The notes beneath the pieces are model-generated. The model worked only from the letters and a program-made list of their open reading frames with translations. It made no database searches and was not told the DNA's origin. A stretch of DNA of 5,609 bases from Alteromonas_E sp964230255 (lineage in GTDB: Bacteria > Pseudomonadota > Gammaproteobacteria > Enterobacterales > Alteromonadaceae), in assembly GCA_964230255.1 (NCBI GenBank), contig CAXRGW010000050.1, positions 1 through 5,609 on the forward strand, given 5' to 3'. Made by a program: the position numbers and the translations under genes. Shown one piece after another: positions 1 to 5,609 of this stretch (the stretch's first letter is position 1; each line of letters begins with the position of its first letter).

Positions 1-1
1 C

Positions 2-997
2 GCGACTTCACACGTTGAGTATGACACTCCAACACGTCACTACGCACACGTAGACTGCCCAGGACACGCTGACTATGTTAAGAACATGATCACCGGTGCG
101 GCACAGATGGACGGCGCGATTTTGGTTGTAGCGGCAACAGACGGCCCTATGCCACAAACTCGTGAGCACATCCTTCTAGGTCGTCAGGTAGGCGTGCCTT
201 ACATCATCGTATTCATGAACAAATGTGACATGGTAGATGACGAAGAGCTACTAGAGCTAGTAGAAATGGAAGTACGCGAGTTGCTATCTGAGTATGAATT
301 CCCAGGTGACGACTTACCAGTGATCCAAGGTTCTGCACTTAAAGCGCTAGAAGGCGACGCAGCGTGGGAAGCAAAAATTGTTGAGCTAGGTGAAGCACTC
401 GATTCATACATCCCAGAGCCAGAGCGTGCGATTGACATGCCGTTCATTCTTCCAATCGAAGACGTATTCTCAATCTCAGGCCGTGGTACTGTAGTAACAG
501 GTCGTGTAGAGCAAGGTATCGTTAAAGTTGGTGAAGAAGTAGAAATCGTAGGTATCAAAGAGACTACGAAGACGACTTGTACTGGTGTAGAGATGTTCCG
601 TAAGCTTCTAGACGAAGGCCGTGCAGGTGAGAACGTTGGTGTTCTACTACGTGGTACTAAGCGTGACGAAGTAGAGCGTGGTCAAGTATTGGCGAAGCCA
701 GGTTCAATCAACCCACACACTAAGTTTGAAGCAGAAGTATACGTACTATCTAAAGATGAAGGTGGCCGTCACACGCCATTCTTCAAAGGCTATCGTCCAC
801 AGTTCTACTTCCGTACAACAGACGTAACTGGAGCGGTTGAGCTACCAGAAGGCGTAGAGATGGTAATGCCAGGCGACAACTTGAAGTTCGTTGTAGAGCT
901 AATTGCTCCAATCGCGATGGACGAAGGTCTACGTTTCGCAATCCGCGAAGGTGGCCGTACAGTTGGTGCAGGTGTTGTATCTAAAATCCTAGACTAA
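2..997 (+). CDS. tuf: Elongation factor Tu, 5'-truncated by the window edge
   Basis: EF-Tu is the GTPase that carries aminoacyl-tRNA to the ribosomal A site in the cytoplasm. The reading frame is open from base 2, upstream of the first ATG at 86, and the translation there (SHVEYDTPTRHYAHV) is plainly EF-Tu, so the gene begins outside the window. About 331 residues are visible. They correspond to residue ~63 through the C terminus of the 393-residue E. coli protein, so roughly the first 62 residues, including the P-loop, are missing. Visible GTPase motifs are DCPGH (G3, bases 53-67), NKCD (G4, 218-229) and SALKALEG (G5). Domains 2 and 3 follow and end in the usual GGRTVGAGVV block. The gene closes with tandem stops TAA TAG (995-1000). 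Codon use is strongly biased (CTA, GTA, CGT), as expected for a very highly expressed gene. The terminator directly downstream fits a tuf copy at the end of its operon, as tufA is after fusA in E. coli. The family call is essentially certain; which tuf copy this is remains inference. Confidence 0.98.
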   Translation, partial: ATSHVEYDTPTRHYAHVDCPGHADYVKNMITGAAQMDGAILVVAATDGPMPQTREHILLGRQVGVPYIIVFMNKCDMVDDEELLELVEMEVRELLSEYEFPGDDLPVIQGSALKALEGDAAWEAKIVELGEALDSYIPEPERAIDMPFILPIEDVFSISGRGTVVTGRVEQGIVKVGEEVEIVGIKETTKTTCTGVEMFRKLLDEGRAGENVGVLLRGTKRDEVERGQVLAKPGSINPHTKFEAEVYVLSKDEGGRHTPFFKGYRPQFYFRTTDVTGAVELPEGVEMVMPGDNLKFVVELIAPIAMDEGLRFAIREGGRTVGAGVVSKILD

Positions 998-1007
998 TAG
1001 GATCGGC

Positions 1008-1027
1008 ATCCCGGCGCAGGCCGGGAT
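1008..1027. repeat. GC-rich palindrome just after tuf
   Basis: A perfect 8-bp stem, ATCCCGGC at 1008-1015 pairing with GCCGGGAT at 1020-1027, closes a 4-nt loop (GCAG). It lies between the tuf stops and the intrinsic terminator. No T-tract follows directly, so it is not the terminator itself. The ATCCCGG...CCGGGAT form resembles common dispersed intergenic palindromes in proteobacteria, and a sister hairpin occurs at 4720-4738. It might also protect the 3' end of the tuf mRNA. The repeat-family assignment is inferred from its look only. Confidence 0.6.
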
Positions 1028-1033
1028 CTGAAG

Positions 1034-1058
1034 AAAGGTCGCTTAGGCGGCCTTTTTT
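1034..1058 (+). terminator. Intrinsic terminator of tuf
   Basis: AAAGGTCGC (1034-1042) pairs with GCGGCCTTT (1047-1055) through a 4-nt loop (TTAG), with one G-T wobble. The stem runs into six T residues at 1053-1058. The strong GC core, A-rich left flank and T-run are the textbook Rho-independent pattern. It lies 37 bp after the first tuf stop and should end the tuf transcript, isolating the downstream genes. Confidence 0.92.
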
Positions 1059-1133
1059 ATTGCCTGTAGTTTTTAGTTCATCGTTGGTAACCGTCAATGG
1101 TACATCGCCCAGCCACGCCTTTACCCGCCTTCA

Positions 1134-1243
1134 GCCGCAATTAGGTACGCTAAAACTGCAACACGCGGTGAATACGTCCTTGTACGCTTGGCGCCATCAT
1201 CCATGATGGCGACAGTTGCATTTTTAGCGTACTTAATTACGGC
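1134..1243. repeat. 110-bp imperfect inverted repeat, MITE-like or REP-like
   Basis: The left arm at 1134-1162 and right arm at 1215-1243 are each 29 bp and are reverse complements at 26 positions. The core TACGCTAAAA is repeated inverted as TTTTAGCGTA. One of the three mismatches would be a G-U wobble in RNA. The 52-bp centre carries a perfect nested hairpin (1192-1211) and a weaker TAC...GTA palindrome around TACGTCCTTGTA (1173-1184). The arms lie in a gap of about 310 bp without any gene (1059-1366), where I see no ORF or tRNA. Terminal inverted repeats around a palindromic core fit a non-autonomous mobile or dispersed palindromic element. No clear target-site duplication was seen. A structured RNA or a bidirectional attenuator are alternatives. 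Confidence 0.65.
1192..1211. repeat. Nested hairpin CGCCATCAT-CC-ATGATGGCG
   Basis: Nine bases at 1192-1200 pair perfectly with 1203-1211 around a central CC, giving a 20-bp near-perfect palindrome. In single-stranded form the two A-T pairs next to the CC would probably open to make a stable loop. It sits close to the centre of the larger inverted repeat. The ATCCAT-centred form resembles dispersed palindromes I associate with marine gammaproteobacterial intergenic regions; this association is from memory. Confidence 0.7.
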
Positions 1244-1323
1244 AACGGCTAAGCACATGCTATTTTCATCGGATGATCTGGAATGATGGAAAGGTCTTGA
1301 AAACTACCGCAATAATTAATACC

Positions 1324-1329
1324 TATAAT
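1324..1329 (+). promoter_or_regulatory. Possible -10 box for the DUF3291 gene
   Basis: A perfect TATAAT lies 37 bp upstream of the ATG at 1367. The nearest good -35-like hexamer, TTGAAA at 1297-1302, is 21 bp away, which is too far for a standard sigma-70 promoter. If used, this promoter would rely on the -10 box and its AT-rich surroundings. It lies beyond the tuf terminator and the inverted repeat, so the downstream gene needs its own promoter about here. Confidence 0.4.
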
Positions 1330-1366
1330 TTAACGTCGTTCACAGTCACCAACGAAAGGATTCACT

Positions 1367-1813
1367 ATGCACCTCGCGCAACTCAATATTGGTAAAACCC
1401 GCTTTGGTTTAGATTCACCAGAAATGGCTGATTTTGTGAACAACCTCGATCCGATTAATGCGATTGCGGAAAGTAGCCCTGGTTTTATTTGGCGATTGCA
1501 GGATGAAAGTGGTGATGCGACAGGTATTGAGGTTGAAGATGCGCCAGATGTTATTGTGAATATGTCGGTTTGGGAAAATCTTGATGCGTTGAAAGACTTT
1601 ATGTTTAAAACCCACCACATCGATTTTTTAAAACGCAAGAAGGAATGGTTTGTGCCGATGGATGAGGATTCTTATTTGCTGTGGTACGTGCCTGAAGGTC
1701 ACATTCCGACCTTGGCCGAGGCGATGGAGAAGCTAGAATATTTGCGCCAAAACGGCGAATCTCCCCAAGCGTTTAGTATGAAGAGTAGATATACGCCGCA
1801 AGATCTAATTTAG
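1367..1813 (+). CDS. DUF3291-family protein
   Basis: A 148-residue soluble protein with no signal peptide or membrane segment. It matches the DUF3291 family as I remember it: HLAQLN at residues 2-7, PGFIWRLQDESGDAT at 38-52, VNMSVWENLDALKDF at 64-78, and YLLWYVPEGHIPT followed by an EAMEKLEYLRQNG helix at 103-130. The length is typical of the family. The fold is probably a small alpha/beta barrel of the ferredoxin-like, antibiotic-biosynthesis-monooxygenase type, but no reaction is established and none is claimed here. The ATG at 1367 is preceded by AAAGGA (1355-1360) at a 6-nt spacing, which supports this start. The gene stands alone: an intrinsic terminator and a repeat lie upstream, and the next gene is convergent with only 29 bp between the stops. 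No clear terminator was found in that gap. Confidence 0.85.
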   Translation: MHLAQLNIGKTRFGLDSPEMADFVNNLDPINAIAESSPGFIWRLQDESGDATGIEVEDAPDVIVNMSVWENLDALKDFMFKTHHIDFLKRKKEWFVPMDEDSYLLWYVPEGHIPTLAEAMEKLEYLRQNGESPQAFSMKSRYTPQDLI

Positions 1814-1842
1814 AGGCCTTCAGGAGCCCTGTTAGCGCCAAA

Positions 1843-3321
1843 CTAGGAATTATCTCCTGCTAATATGCTGCGGAGCTCTGCAACGCGATAACGGCTTACA
1901 GCGACTTTTTCACCGTTAGTCATTTCAGCCCAGTATTTGCTGCCTGGCGCCGACTTTAAATTAACGATTGCTGTAGTGTTGACGGCGTAAGATTTGTGCA
2001 CACGAACAAAGTTGATGGGTGCGCTGTCCATAAGAATGCCTAAACCATCTTGATGCAGTGCGCTGCTGCCATCTAATAACAACAAAGATGTGTAGTTACC
2101 TTCGCCTTTCAGTGCATAACACTCTGTAACCGCGATGTTCCGATTCCCCTGCGGCGTGGAAATTTGAAACTCTTTACAGCCTTGTGGTTCTGGTTGCTCG
2201 TCGGAGGCAACGTGAAAGTCAACGTATACCCACAGCCAAGCGCCGGCAATTAATATCAGCGAAGCGATAAAATGGTAGCTATCTAGAAAAAGGCCAGTAT
2301 CTGTTAGATTAGACGCTACACAAGAGAGCCAAAAAATAGGTAGGGTAATTAAGTAACTAATTTGTTTCTTAATCAGTGCCAGCATAAATACAGCCGCAGG
2401 CGCTAAAGCTAGTAGAATAAAGTCTAGCGCCAAACGCTCATCACCGCTGTTCATGGGGACAAAATAACTCGCCAGTAATACTGCAACTCCAGCCAGCAAT
2501 AGACCTTTCGATAACCGATTTTTGTTGATTCGATAGCAAGTATAAATGAGCGCAGTGCCTGCGGATATATTGCTTAGCCAAGCAAATATGCCACGCAATT
2601 CATGGTACGGGTATGAGTAATTAATCAGTGAGCGAGAAACCTCTGAACACAATAACACAATGATGCTAAAGCCGTAGACCCCGAGACCGATGTGCATAGC
2701 ATTTCCGGCGCTTCGGCCAATGCGAAAGCTCTGCAAGCTCAAGATCAGAAGTGCGCTAAGAACGATCAACTGTGCAGCATAGTAGCGCATATCACGGCGG
2801 CCGCTTTCTCGATAAGGGGTTAGCCAAATGTAATGAAAAACGGAATCATCATGTAGTAGTAGATGTTGGGTTGAGATGAGTAAGCGGACTTGATGTTCAC
2901 CCGGTTGCAATAATGCCGGCGGGATAAACGTGATGGCATCAATGGAACCTGCTATTTCGGTTGATTTAGCGTCACCTACAGTACCTTTTTCAAGTATCAT
3001 GTGTTCATCCCAAAAGACCTTTGCTGAGAAAGGTCCGCCAAGCATCAAACCAATTGGACGTTGCCAGTGCGGTGCATCATCAACTTGAACAGAAAAGCGC
3101 AATTCTTGAAGACTAGTATCAACACCAACTCGCAGTCGGTTGCTTTTAACCCAGTTGCCATCAACATCTATTTTCTCCAACTCATAACCAGACCAGTAGA
3201 CCGTCTCCATCACTGTGGTTTGGTGAGAAATCACCAGTCCTATTACATAAGCAATTGATATTAAGAGCGTAAATTGCCAAATGCTCATTGAGCGTTTGGT
3301 CATGGCTTGTGAGTTATTCAT
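1843..3321 (-). CDS. Membrane-embedded LytTR-family transcription regulator
   Basis: A 492-residue protein read from the ATG at 3321. A TTG just upstream could add one residue, but AGGAAG then abuts it, whereas the spacing suits the ATG. Residues 13-32 form an N-terminal membrane anchor. Residues ~33-175 form an extracytoplasmic, probably beta-rich domain. Seven further hydrophobic helices lie at about 182-199, 209-228, 244-263, 272-289, 297-317, 320-337 and 349-368. The C-terminal 386-487 is a LytTR DNA-binding domain, shown by ALKGEGNYTSL, the signature FVRVHKSYAVN (438-448) and a final VSRYR. There is no receiver domain and no kinase domain, so this is a one-component sensor-regulator: the outside or membrane part would sense a ligand and the cytoplasmic LytTR domain would bind DNA. 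The layout resembles 7TM-DISM receptors, with LytTR as the output. The ligand and target genes are unknown; the divergent serine hydrolase gene is the nearest candidate target. Confidence 0.88.
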   Translation of the reverse strand: MNNSQAMTKRSMSIWQFTLLISIAYVIGLVISHQTTVMETVYWSGYELEKIDVDGNWVKSNRLRVGVDTSLQELRFSVQVDDAPHWQRPIGLMLGGPFSAKVFWDEHMILEKGTVGDAKSTEIAGSIDAITFIPPALLQPGEHQVRLLISTQHLLLHDDSVFHYIWLTPYRESGRRDMRYYAAQLIVLSALLILSLQSFRIGRSAGNAMHIGLGVYGFSIIVLLCSEVSRSLINYSYPYHELRGIFAWLSNISAGTALIYTCYRINKNRLSKGLLLAGVAVLLASYFVPMNSGDERLALDFILLALAPAAVFMLALIKKQISYLITLPIFWLSCVASNLTDTGLFLDSYHFIASLILIAGAWLWVYVDFHVASDEQPEPQGCKEFQISTPQGNRNIAVTECYALKGEGNYTSLLLLDGSSALHQDGLGILMDSAPINFVRVHKSYAVNTTAIVNLKSAPGSKYWAEMTNGEKVAVSRYRVAELRSILAGDNS

Positions 3322-3334
3322 CAACTTCCTGAGT

Positions 3335-3382
3335 CAATCATCCAATACCGATTGCGGTCACCAGCAGCTCTGCACAATCATC
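3335..3382. repeat. Direct repeat CAATCATC, 40 bp apart
   Basis: CAATCATC occurs at 3335-3342 and again at 3375-3382, exactly 40 bp from start to start, close to four helical turns. GATTG at 3350-3354 is an inverted partial copy. Both repeats sit in the divergent intergenic region, one at the expected transcription start of the regulator gene and one in its leader. LytTR proteins often bind direct repeats, but with closer spacing than this, so a regulator site is speculative. Confidence 0.35.
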
Positions 3383-3389
3383 TGGGGAC

Positions 3390-3418
3390 AATATAGATTT
3401 TTCATATTGATATGTAAA
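3390..3418 (-). promoter_or_regulatory. Sigma-70-type promoter of the LytTR regulator gene
   Basis: On the minus strand, TTTACA (3418-3413, one mismatch to TTGACA) and TATATT (3395-3390, one mismatch to TATAAT) are separated by exactly 17 bp. Transcription should start near 3383, giving a leader of about 60 nt before the ATG at 3321. This is the best promoter match in the window. No comparably good promoter was seen for the divergent plus-strand gene, so that gene may need an activator. Confidence 0.7.
3403..3414. promoter_or_regulatory. Palindrome CATATTGATATG within the regulator promoter
   Basis: CATAT (3403-3407) and ATATG (3410-3414) form a perfect dyad around TG. It overlaps the spacer and -35 edge of the minus-strand promoter and lies 34 bp upstream of the hydrolase ATG. 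A protein bound here would block the regulator promoter and could affect the hydrolase gene, so it is a candidate operator. It is short and AT-rich, so chance is a real alternative. Confidence 0.35.
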
Positions 3419-3447
3419 TCGACGCAACCGAACAAGGAGAATCATCG

Positions 3448-4689
3448 ATGAAAGTAAAAGCATCGCTAAAAGTAATCGCCATAATATTAATTACTATAGC
3501 CTCGTACGCAGGCGCTGTGCAGTATTGGGCGTGGAAGTGGGAAACGCCAAATAAACCTTTGCCGGCTGGTCACCTGGCGTTTAATGAGAGCTTTAGCGAG
3601 AAAGCGAGCGGCAGTCTATGGGCAGATCCGGCACAAATCAAAATGACTGAGTTGGCAACCGAACTTCAATCGGTTTCTATGTCGGGTGCGATGACAGTTG
3701 ATGGCAACTTGGCCTGGGTGGGCAGTGTCGGTTTGGCTCGCGTAGAGCCTTTGGAAGGTGCGACTACGAGAACCCAGTACAGAATTGGGAGCGTATCTAA
3801 AGCGCTAACTGCAGTAGCTATGATGCGCATGGTTGAAGAAGGTCAGTTAGATCTTGATGTTGCCATTCAAACTTACTTACCTGACTACCCGCGCTACGAT
3901 GCTGATATTACCTTGCGACAGTTGGCCAGTCACATGAGTGGCATTCGGCATTACGGTTTTGATCTTACGCGGTTTCCGCCAACTGATAGTGTGTCAAATG
4001 AGCATTATGTGGATGCCATTGCGGCGTTGGAGTAATTTAAATACGACGATTTGTTGTTCGCTCCTGGTCAAGGATTTAACTATTCAACCCATGGTTACAC
4101 GTTACTCAGTGCTGTAATGCAGGCAGCAGGGCGCAAGCGTTTTGAAGCGCTCGTTGCGGATCTAGTAACACAGCCTTTTGGCATGACGTCCACACAAGCT
4201 GAGAGTGACTTAATACGCCCTGAGCAACTTGCAGCTTTTTATCGTTCAGATGATGGCCTATATGGCGATACGCCGGAGCAGAATTTATCTAATAAAGTCG
4301 CAGGTGGTGGTTTTGTTTCTACACCTAAGGACTTAGTAACACTTGGTTCTGCATTGTTATCAGGTCAATTGCTGAGCCCTGAGAGCTTTATTGAAATGAC
4401 CAAAGTACAGCCGATGTATGATGGTAGTGAAAATCAACAAGGCTATGCCTTAGGCTGGCGGCACTATGAAACACGTCATATTTTAGATGAAGATAATCAG
4501 GTTGATGTTATTCACCACGGTGGGCGCTCATTCGGCGCTGATTCTTTCCTGTTGCTAGTTCCAGAGCACAATATTTCAGTGGCAATCACGACTAATGGTC
4601 AGAGCGAGAAAAGCCGCGGTGAGATCCAGATGTTAGCCTATGAGTTGGCTGGGATGGTGATTCGAGAACGGATAGCAGGGGAGTATTAG
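3448..4689 (+). pseudogene. LACTB-like serine hydrolase (beta-lactamase/PBP fold), interrupted by an in-frame TAA
   Basis: One frame of 413 codons carries a complete family protein except for a TAA at codon 196 (4033-4035). Residues 7-25 form an N-terminal membrane anchor or uncleaved signal, placing the enzyme domain in the periplasm. Catalytic motifs are SVSK (115-118, the SxxK nucleophile and lysine), YST (212-214, the YxN-type motif) and HHGG (356-359, in place of KTG). SHMSGIRHY (161-169) and YSTHGYTLL are typical of LACTB-type proteins, so a peptidase or esterase is likelier than a true beta-lactamase. AAGGAG at 3434-3439 sits 8 nt before the ATG. The stop separates SxxK from the other two motifs, so neither half could be active alone. 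The part after the stop has no ribosome binding site or ATG near its beginning and is not a separate gene. No other damage is seen, so the stop is recent, a sequence error, or read through; UAA-U is an efficient stop context, which argues against readthrough. A single change from TTA (Leu) would restore the frame. Confidence 0.85.
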
Positions 4690-4719
4690 GCAGCGTCAGA
4701 GAAGAATTAGCAACCGTGA

Positions 4720-4738
4720 TCCCGGACTTGGTCCGGGA
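4720..4738. repeat. Palindrome TCCCGGAC-TTG-GTCCGGGA
   Basis: A perfect 8-bp stem with a 3-nt loop lies 31 bp after the end of the hydrolase frame. It shares the TCCCGG...CCGGGA outline with the hairpin behind tuf (1008-1027) and resembles common dispersed intergenic palindromes. It lacks a following T-run, so it is not a canonical Rho-independent terminator, although it may mark the 3' end of the hydrolase transcript. Confidence 0.6.
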
Positions 4739-4818
4739 CCTCGTTGGGCATCCTATAAGCCGAGAACCGAGAGTAATGTCCGTCCTCCTTGCGCAAATAC
4801 GTGGCTACGCCAACGAGG
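4739..4818. repeat. Inverted repeat CCTCGTTGG ... CCAACGAGG
   Basis: CCTCGTTGG at 4739-4747, directly adjoining the preceding hairpin, is the perfect reverse complement of CCAACGAGG at 4810-4818, with 62 bp between. No coding frame is apparent in the 172-bp gap (4690-4861). Together with the adjoining hairpin this may be one intergenic repeat element of about 100 bp, or its remnant. The 9-bp match alone could also be chance. Confidence 0.45.
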
Positions 4819-4861
4819 CCTAGAACAATCGTGAGAATGACGGATTTAAACCGTACAAACC

Positions 4862-5416
4862 CTAAATAGAACGCGCTACCTTCATAATTTTATCCTGGCC
4901 TTTGACAACCCAAGCTGGCGCTGCTTCGTCTGTACCAGCCAGTTTCAATCTCGGGTGAGTTGCGACTATTGTTTCCAACGCCTGCTCTTGCTCTGGATCG
5001 ACGTCAACGAAAAAAACATGCAGGCCTTCCTCCAGGGTTTTCTGAAAACGTTTGAATTGATAATGCGGGAGTTGAATGCCAATCAAACCACCTTCCCAAG
5101 TACAAAAACCCAAAATTGTGATTGCGATAAAAATCATTGGCATCCAACCAAGTTGAGACTCATGCCAGCCCATTAGCCAAGACAGCATTAACATAAACCC
5201 AGCTGCCAAAACGCCCGTTATTGCACCAATCTGAGTTGAATGAACCACGTCTTTTTTCAAAACCGGTTCGATCGCGTGCAAATGACGCTTCTCGCATTCA
5301 GCATCTTGTTCGGTAAGAACATGAAATTGCGGGGTTACAAAGCCATTACTGGCAAGTTGCTCTTCAAGCATTTTTAAATCATCTAAATCGTCGCTGATGT
5401 AATAGTGTCTTAACAT
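4862..5416 (-). CDS. Conserved two-helix membrane protein of unknown function
   Basis: A 184-residue protein read from the ATG at 5416. GGGAG (5428-5424) lies 7 nt upstream and supports this start over the in-frame TTG at 5434. The N-terminal domain (1-55) is soluble and opens with MLRHYYISDDLDDL, which looks like a beta-alpha unit, followed by TPQFHVL and a KKDVVHS motif at 54-60. Two membrane helices follow at about 62-82 and 90-108, with FCTWEGG at 104-110 on the second helix's exit. The C-terminal 120-184 returns to the cytoplasm with HVFFVDVDPEQE (133-144), a second short alpha/beta unit. I recognise this as a type conserved in gammaproteobacteria that databases sometimes label a magnesium transporter or an NAD/FAD-utilizing enzyme. 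Nothing in the sequence supports either label: no transporter pore motif and no Rossmann glycine loop. The gene is monocistronic and divergent from whatever lies beyond the right edge. Confidence 0.8.
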   Translation of the reverse strand: MLRHYYISDDLDDLKMLEEQLASNGFVTPQFHVLTEQDAECEKRHLHAIEPVLKKDVVHSTQIGAITGVLAAGFMLMLSWLMGWHESQLGWMPMIFIAITILGFCTWEGGLIGIQLPHYQFKRFQKTLEEGLHVFFVDVDPEQEQALETIVATHPRLKLAGTDEAAPAWVVKGQDKIMKVARSI

Positions 5417-5456
5417 AGTATGACTCCCATCCAAAAAAAGATTTTATTTTTTTTAC

Positions 5457-5472
5457 AAACTGTTTACGGTTT
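5457..5472. promoter_or_regulatory. Near-palindrome AAACTGTTTACGGTTT upstream of the small membrane protein
   Basis: AAACTGT (5457-5463) and ACGGTTT (5466-5472) form a dyad with one mismatch in seven. It lies 41 bp upstream of the ATG at 5416, in a very AT-rich stretch with runs of T and A. It is placed where an operator or the promoter of the minus-strand gene would be. On the minus strand TTGACC at 5490-5485 is a possible -35, but its 17-bp-spaced partner CGTAAA is poor, so I do not call a promoter. Confidence 0.25.
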
Positions 5473-5541
5473 GATTCGATAAATAGGTCAAAAAATAAAC
5501 AATCGTAATTTTGGACATAATCTGTGGTAAACGGACCTTTG

Positions 5542-5570
5542 TTGTCTTGCGCGTGCTGCATAGCTAAAAT
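5542..5570 (+). promoter_or_regulatory. Promoter for a rightward gene beyond the window edge
   Basis: TTGTCT (5542-5547) and TAAAAT (5565-5570) are spaced by exactly 17 bp on the plus strand; TAAAAT differs from consensus at one position. AGGGAG at 5599-5604 is a good Shine-Dalgarno sequence, and the window ends on an A at 5609 that could be the first base of an ATG. Together they predict a gene starting at about 5609, with a leader of about 30 nt, transcribed away from the small membrane protein gene. The gene itself cannot be seen. Confidence 0.5.
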
Positions 5571-5609
5571 CTATAGAGTAAATACGAAATCCACAATTAG
5601 GGAGTGCTA

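Noticed and set aside
199..558. Minus-strand open frame rich in serine inside tuf
   Set aside because: It lies wholly inside tuf on the opposite strand; its serine-rich composition is a by-product of tuf codon bias.
1139..1238. Integron attC site
   Set aside because: The inner ends GCAAC and GTTGC recall attC core ends, but the RYYYAAC and GTTRRRY core sequences are not in the right places and no integrase or cassette layout is present.
1821..1859. Terminator between the convergent DUF3291 and LytTR genes (CAGGAG ... CTCCTG)
   Set aside because: Only 6 bp of pairing across a 27-nt loop, no T-run, and one arm lies in the regulator coding region.
4051..4689. Separate gene for the second half of the serine hydrolase
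   Set aside because: It is in the same frame as the upstream part, its only early start is a TTG without a Shine-Dalgarno sequence, and its protein begins mid-domain.
3448..4689. Class C beta-lactamase (antibiotic resistance)
   Set aside because: It has the shared fold and SxxK, but HHGG replaces KTG and the SGIRHY and YSTxGYTLL motifs point to LACTB-type hydrolases; no basis for a resistance call.
4840..4854. Terminator for the small membrane protein gene
   Set aside because: ACGGATTTAAACCGT has a 4-bp outer stem, an internal mismatch and no T-run on the minus strand.
4955..5176. Plus-strand open frame of 73 codons
   Set aside because: It lies antisense within the small membrane protein gene, with no supporting start signals or recognisable product.

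Overview
The window looks like chromosomal DNA from a gammaproteobacterium, most plausibly a marine Alteromonadales-type organism. The reasons are a typical gammaproteobacterial EF-Tu with strong codon bias (many CTA and GTA codons), moderate GC by eye, and a small two-helix membrane protein of a type I associate with gammaproteobacteria. The genus cannot be fixed from the sequence alone.

Layout. (1) Bases 1-997 hold the 3' five-sixths of a tuf gene (EF-Tu), closed by tandem stops, a GC-rich palindrome and a strong intrinsic terminator. (2) Bases 1059-1366 contain no gene but hold a 110-bp imperfect inverted repeat with a perfect inner hairpin. It looks like a dispersed palindromic or MITE-like element. 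A promoter-like -10 follows. (3) Bases 1367-1813 (+) encode a DUF3291-family protein. (4) Bases 1843-3321 (-) encode a membrane-embedded LytTR-type transcription regulator: N-terminal anchor, extracytoplasmic domain, seven more helices, C-terminal DNA-binding domain. (5) Divergent from it, 3448-4689 (+) is a LACTB-like serine hydrolase gene (class C beta-lactamase/PBP fold) interrupted by one in-frame TAA at 4033-4035. (6) Bases 4690-4861 carry palindromic intergenic repeats. (7) Bases 4862-5416 (-) encode a conserved two-helix membrane protein of unknown function. (8) The right end holds a good promoter and a Shine-Dalgarno sequence that point to a rightward gene starting at or just past the window edge.

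How the genes relate. tuf is a housekeeping gene and its transcription ends at its terminator. The most suggestive functional unit is the divergent pair LytTR regulator / serine hydrolase. They share a 126-bp intergenic region containing a clear promoter for the regulator, a 12-bp palindrome inside that promoter, and a direct repeat 40 bp apart. This suggests, but does not prove, that the regulator controls itself and the hydrolase. The hydrolase is currently broken in its reading frame, either by mutation or by sequence error. The DUF3291 gene and the small membrane protein gene appear to be independent single-gene units. I see no defence system, CRISPR array, prophage or RNA gene.
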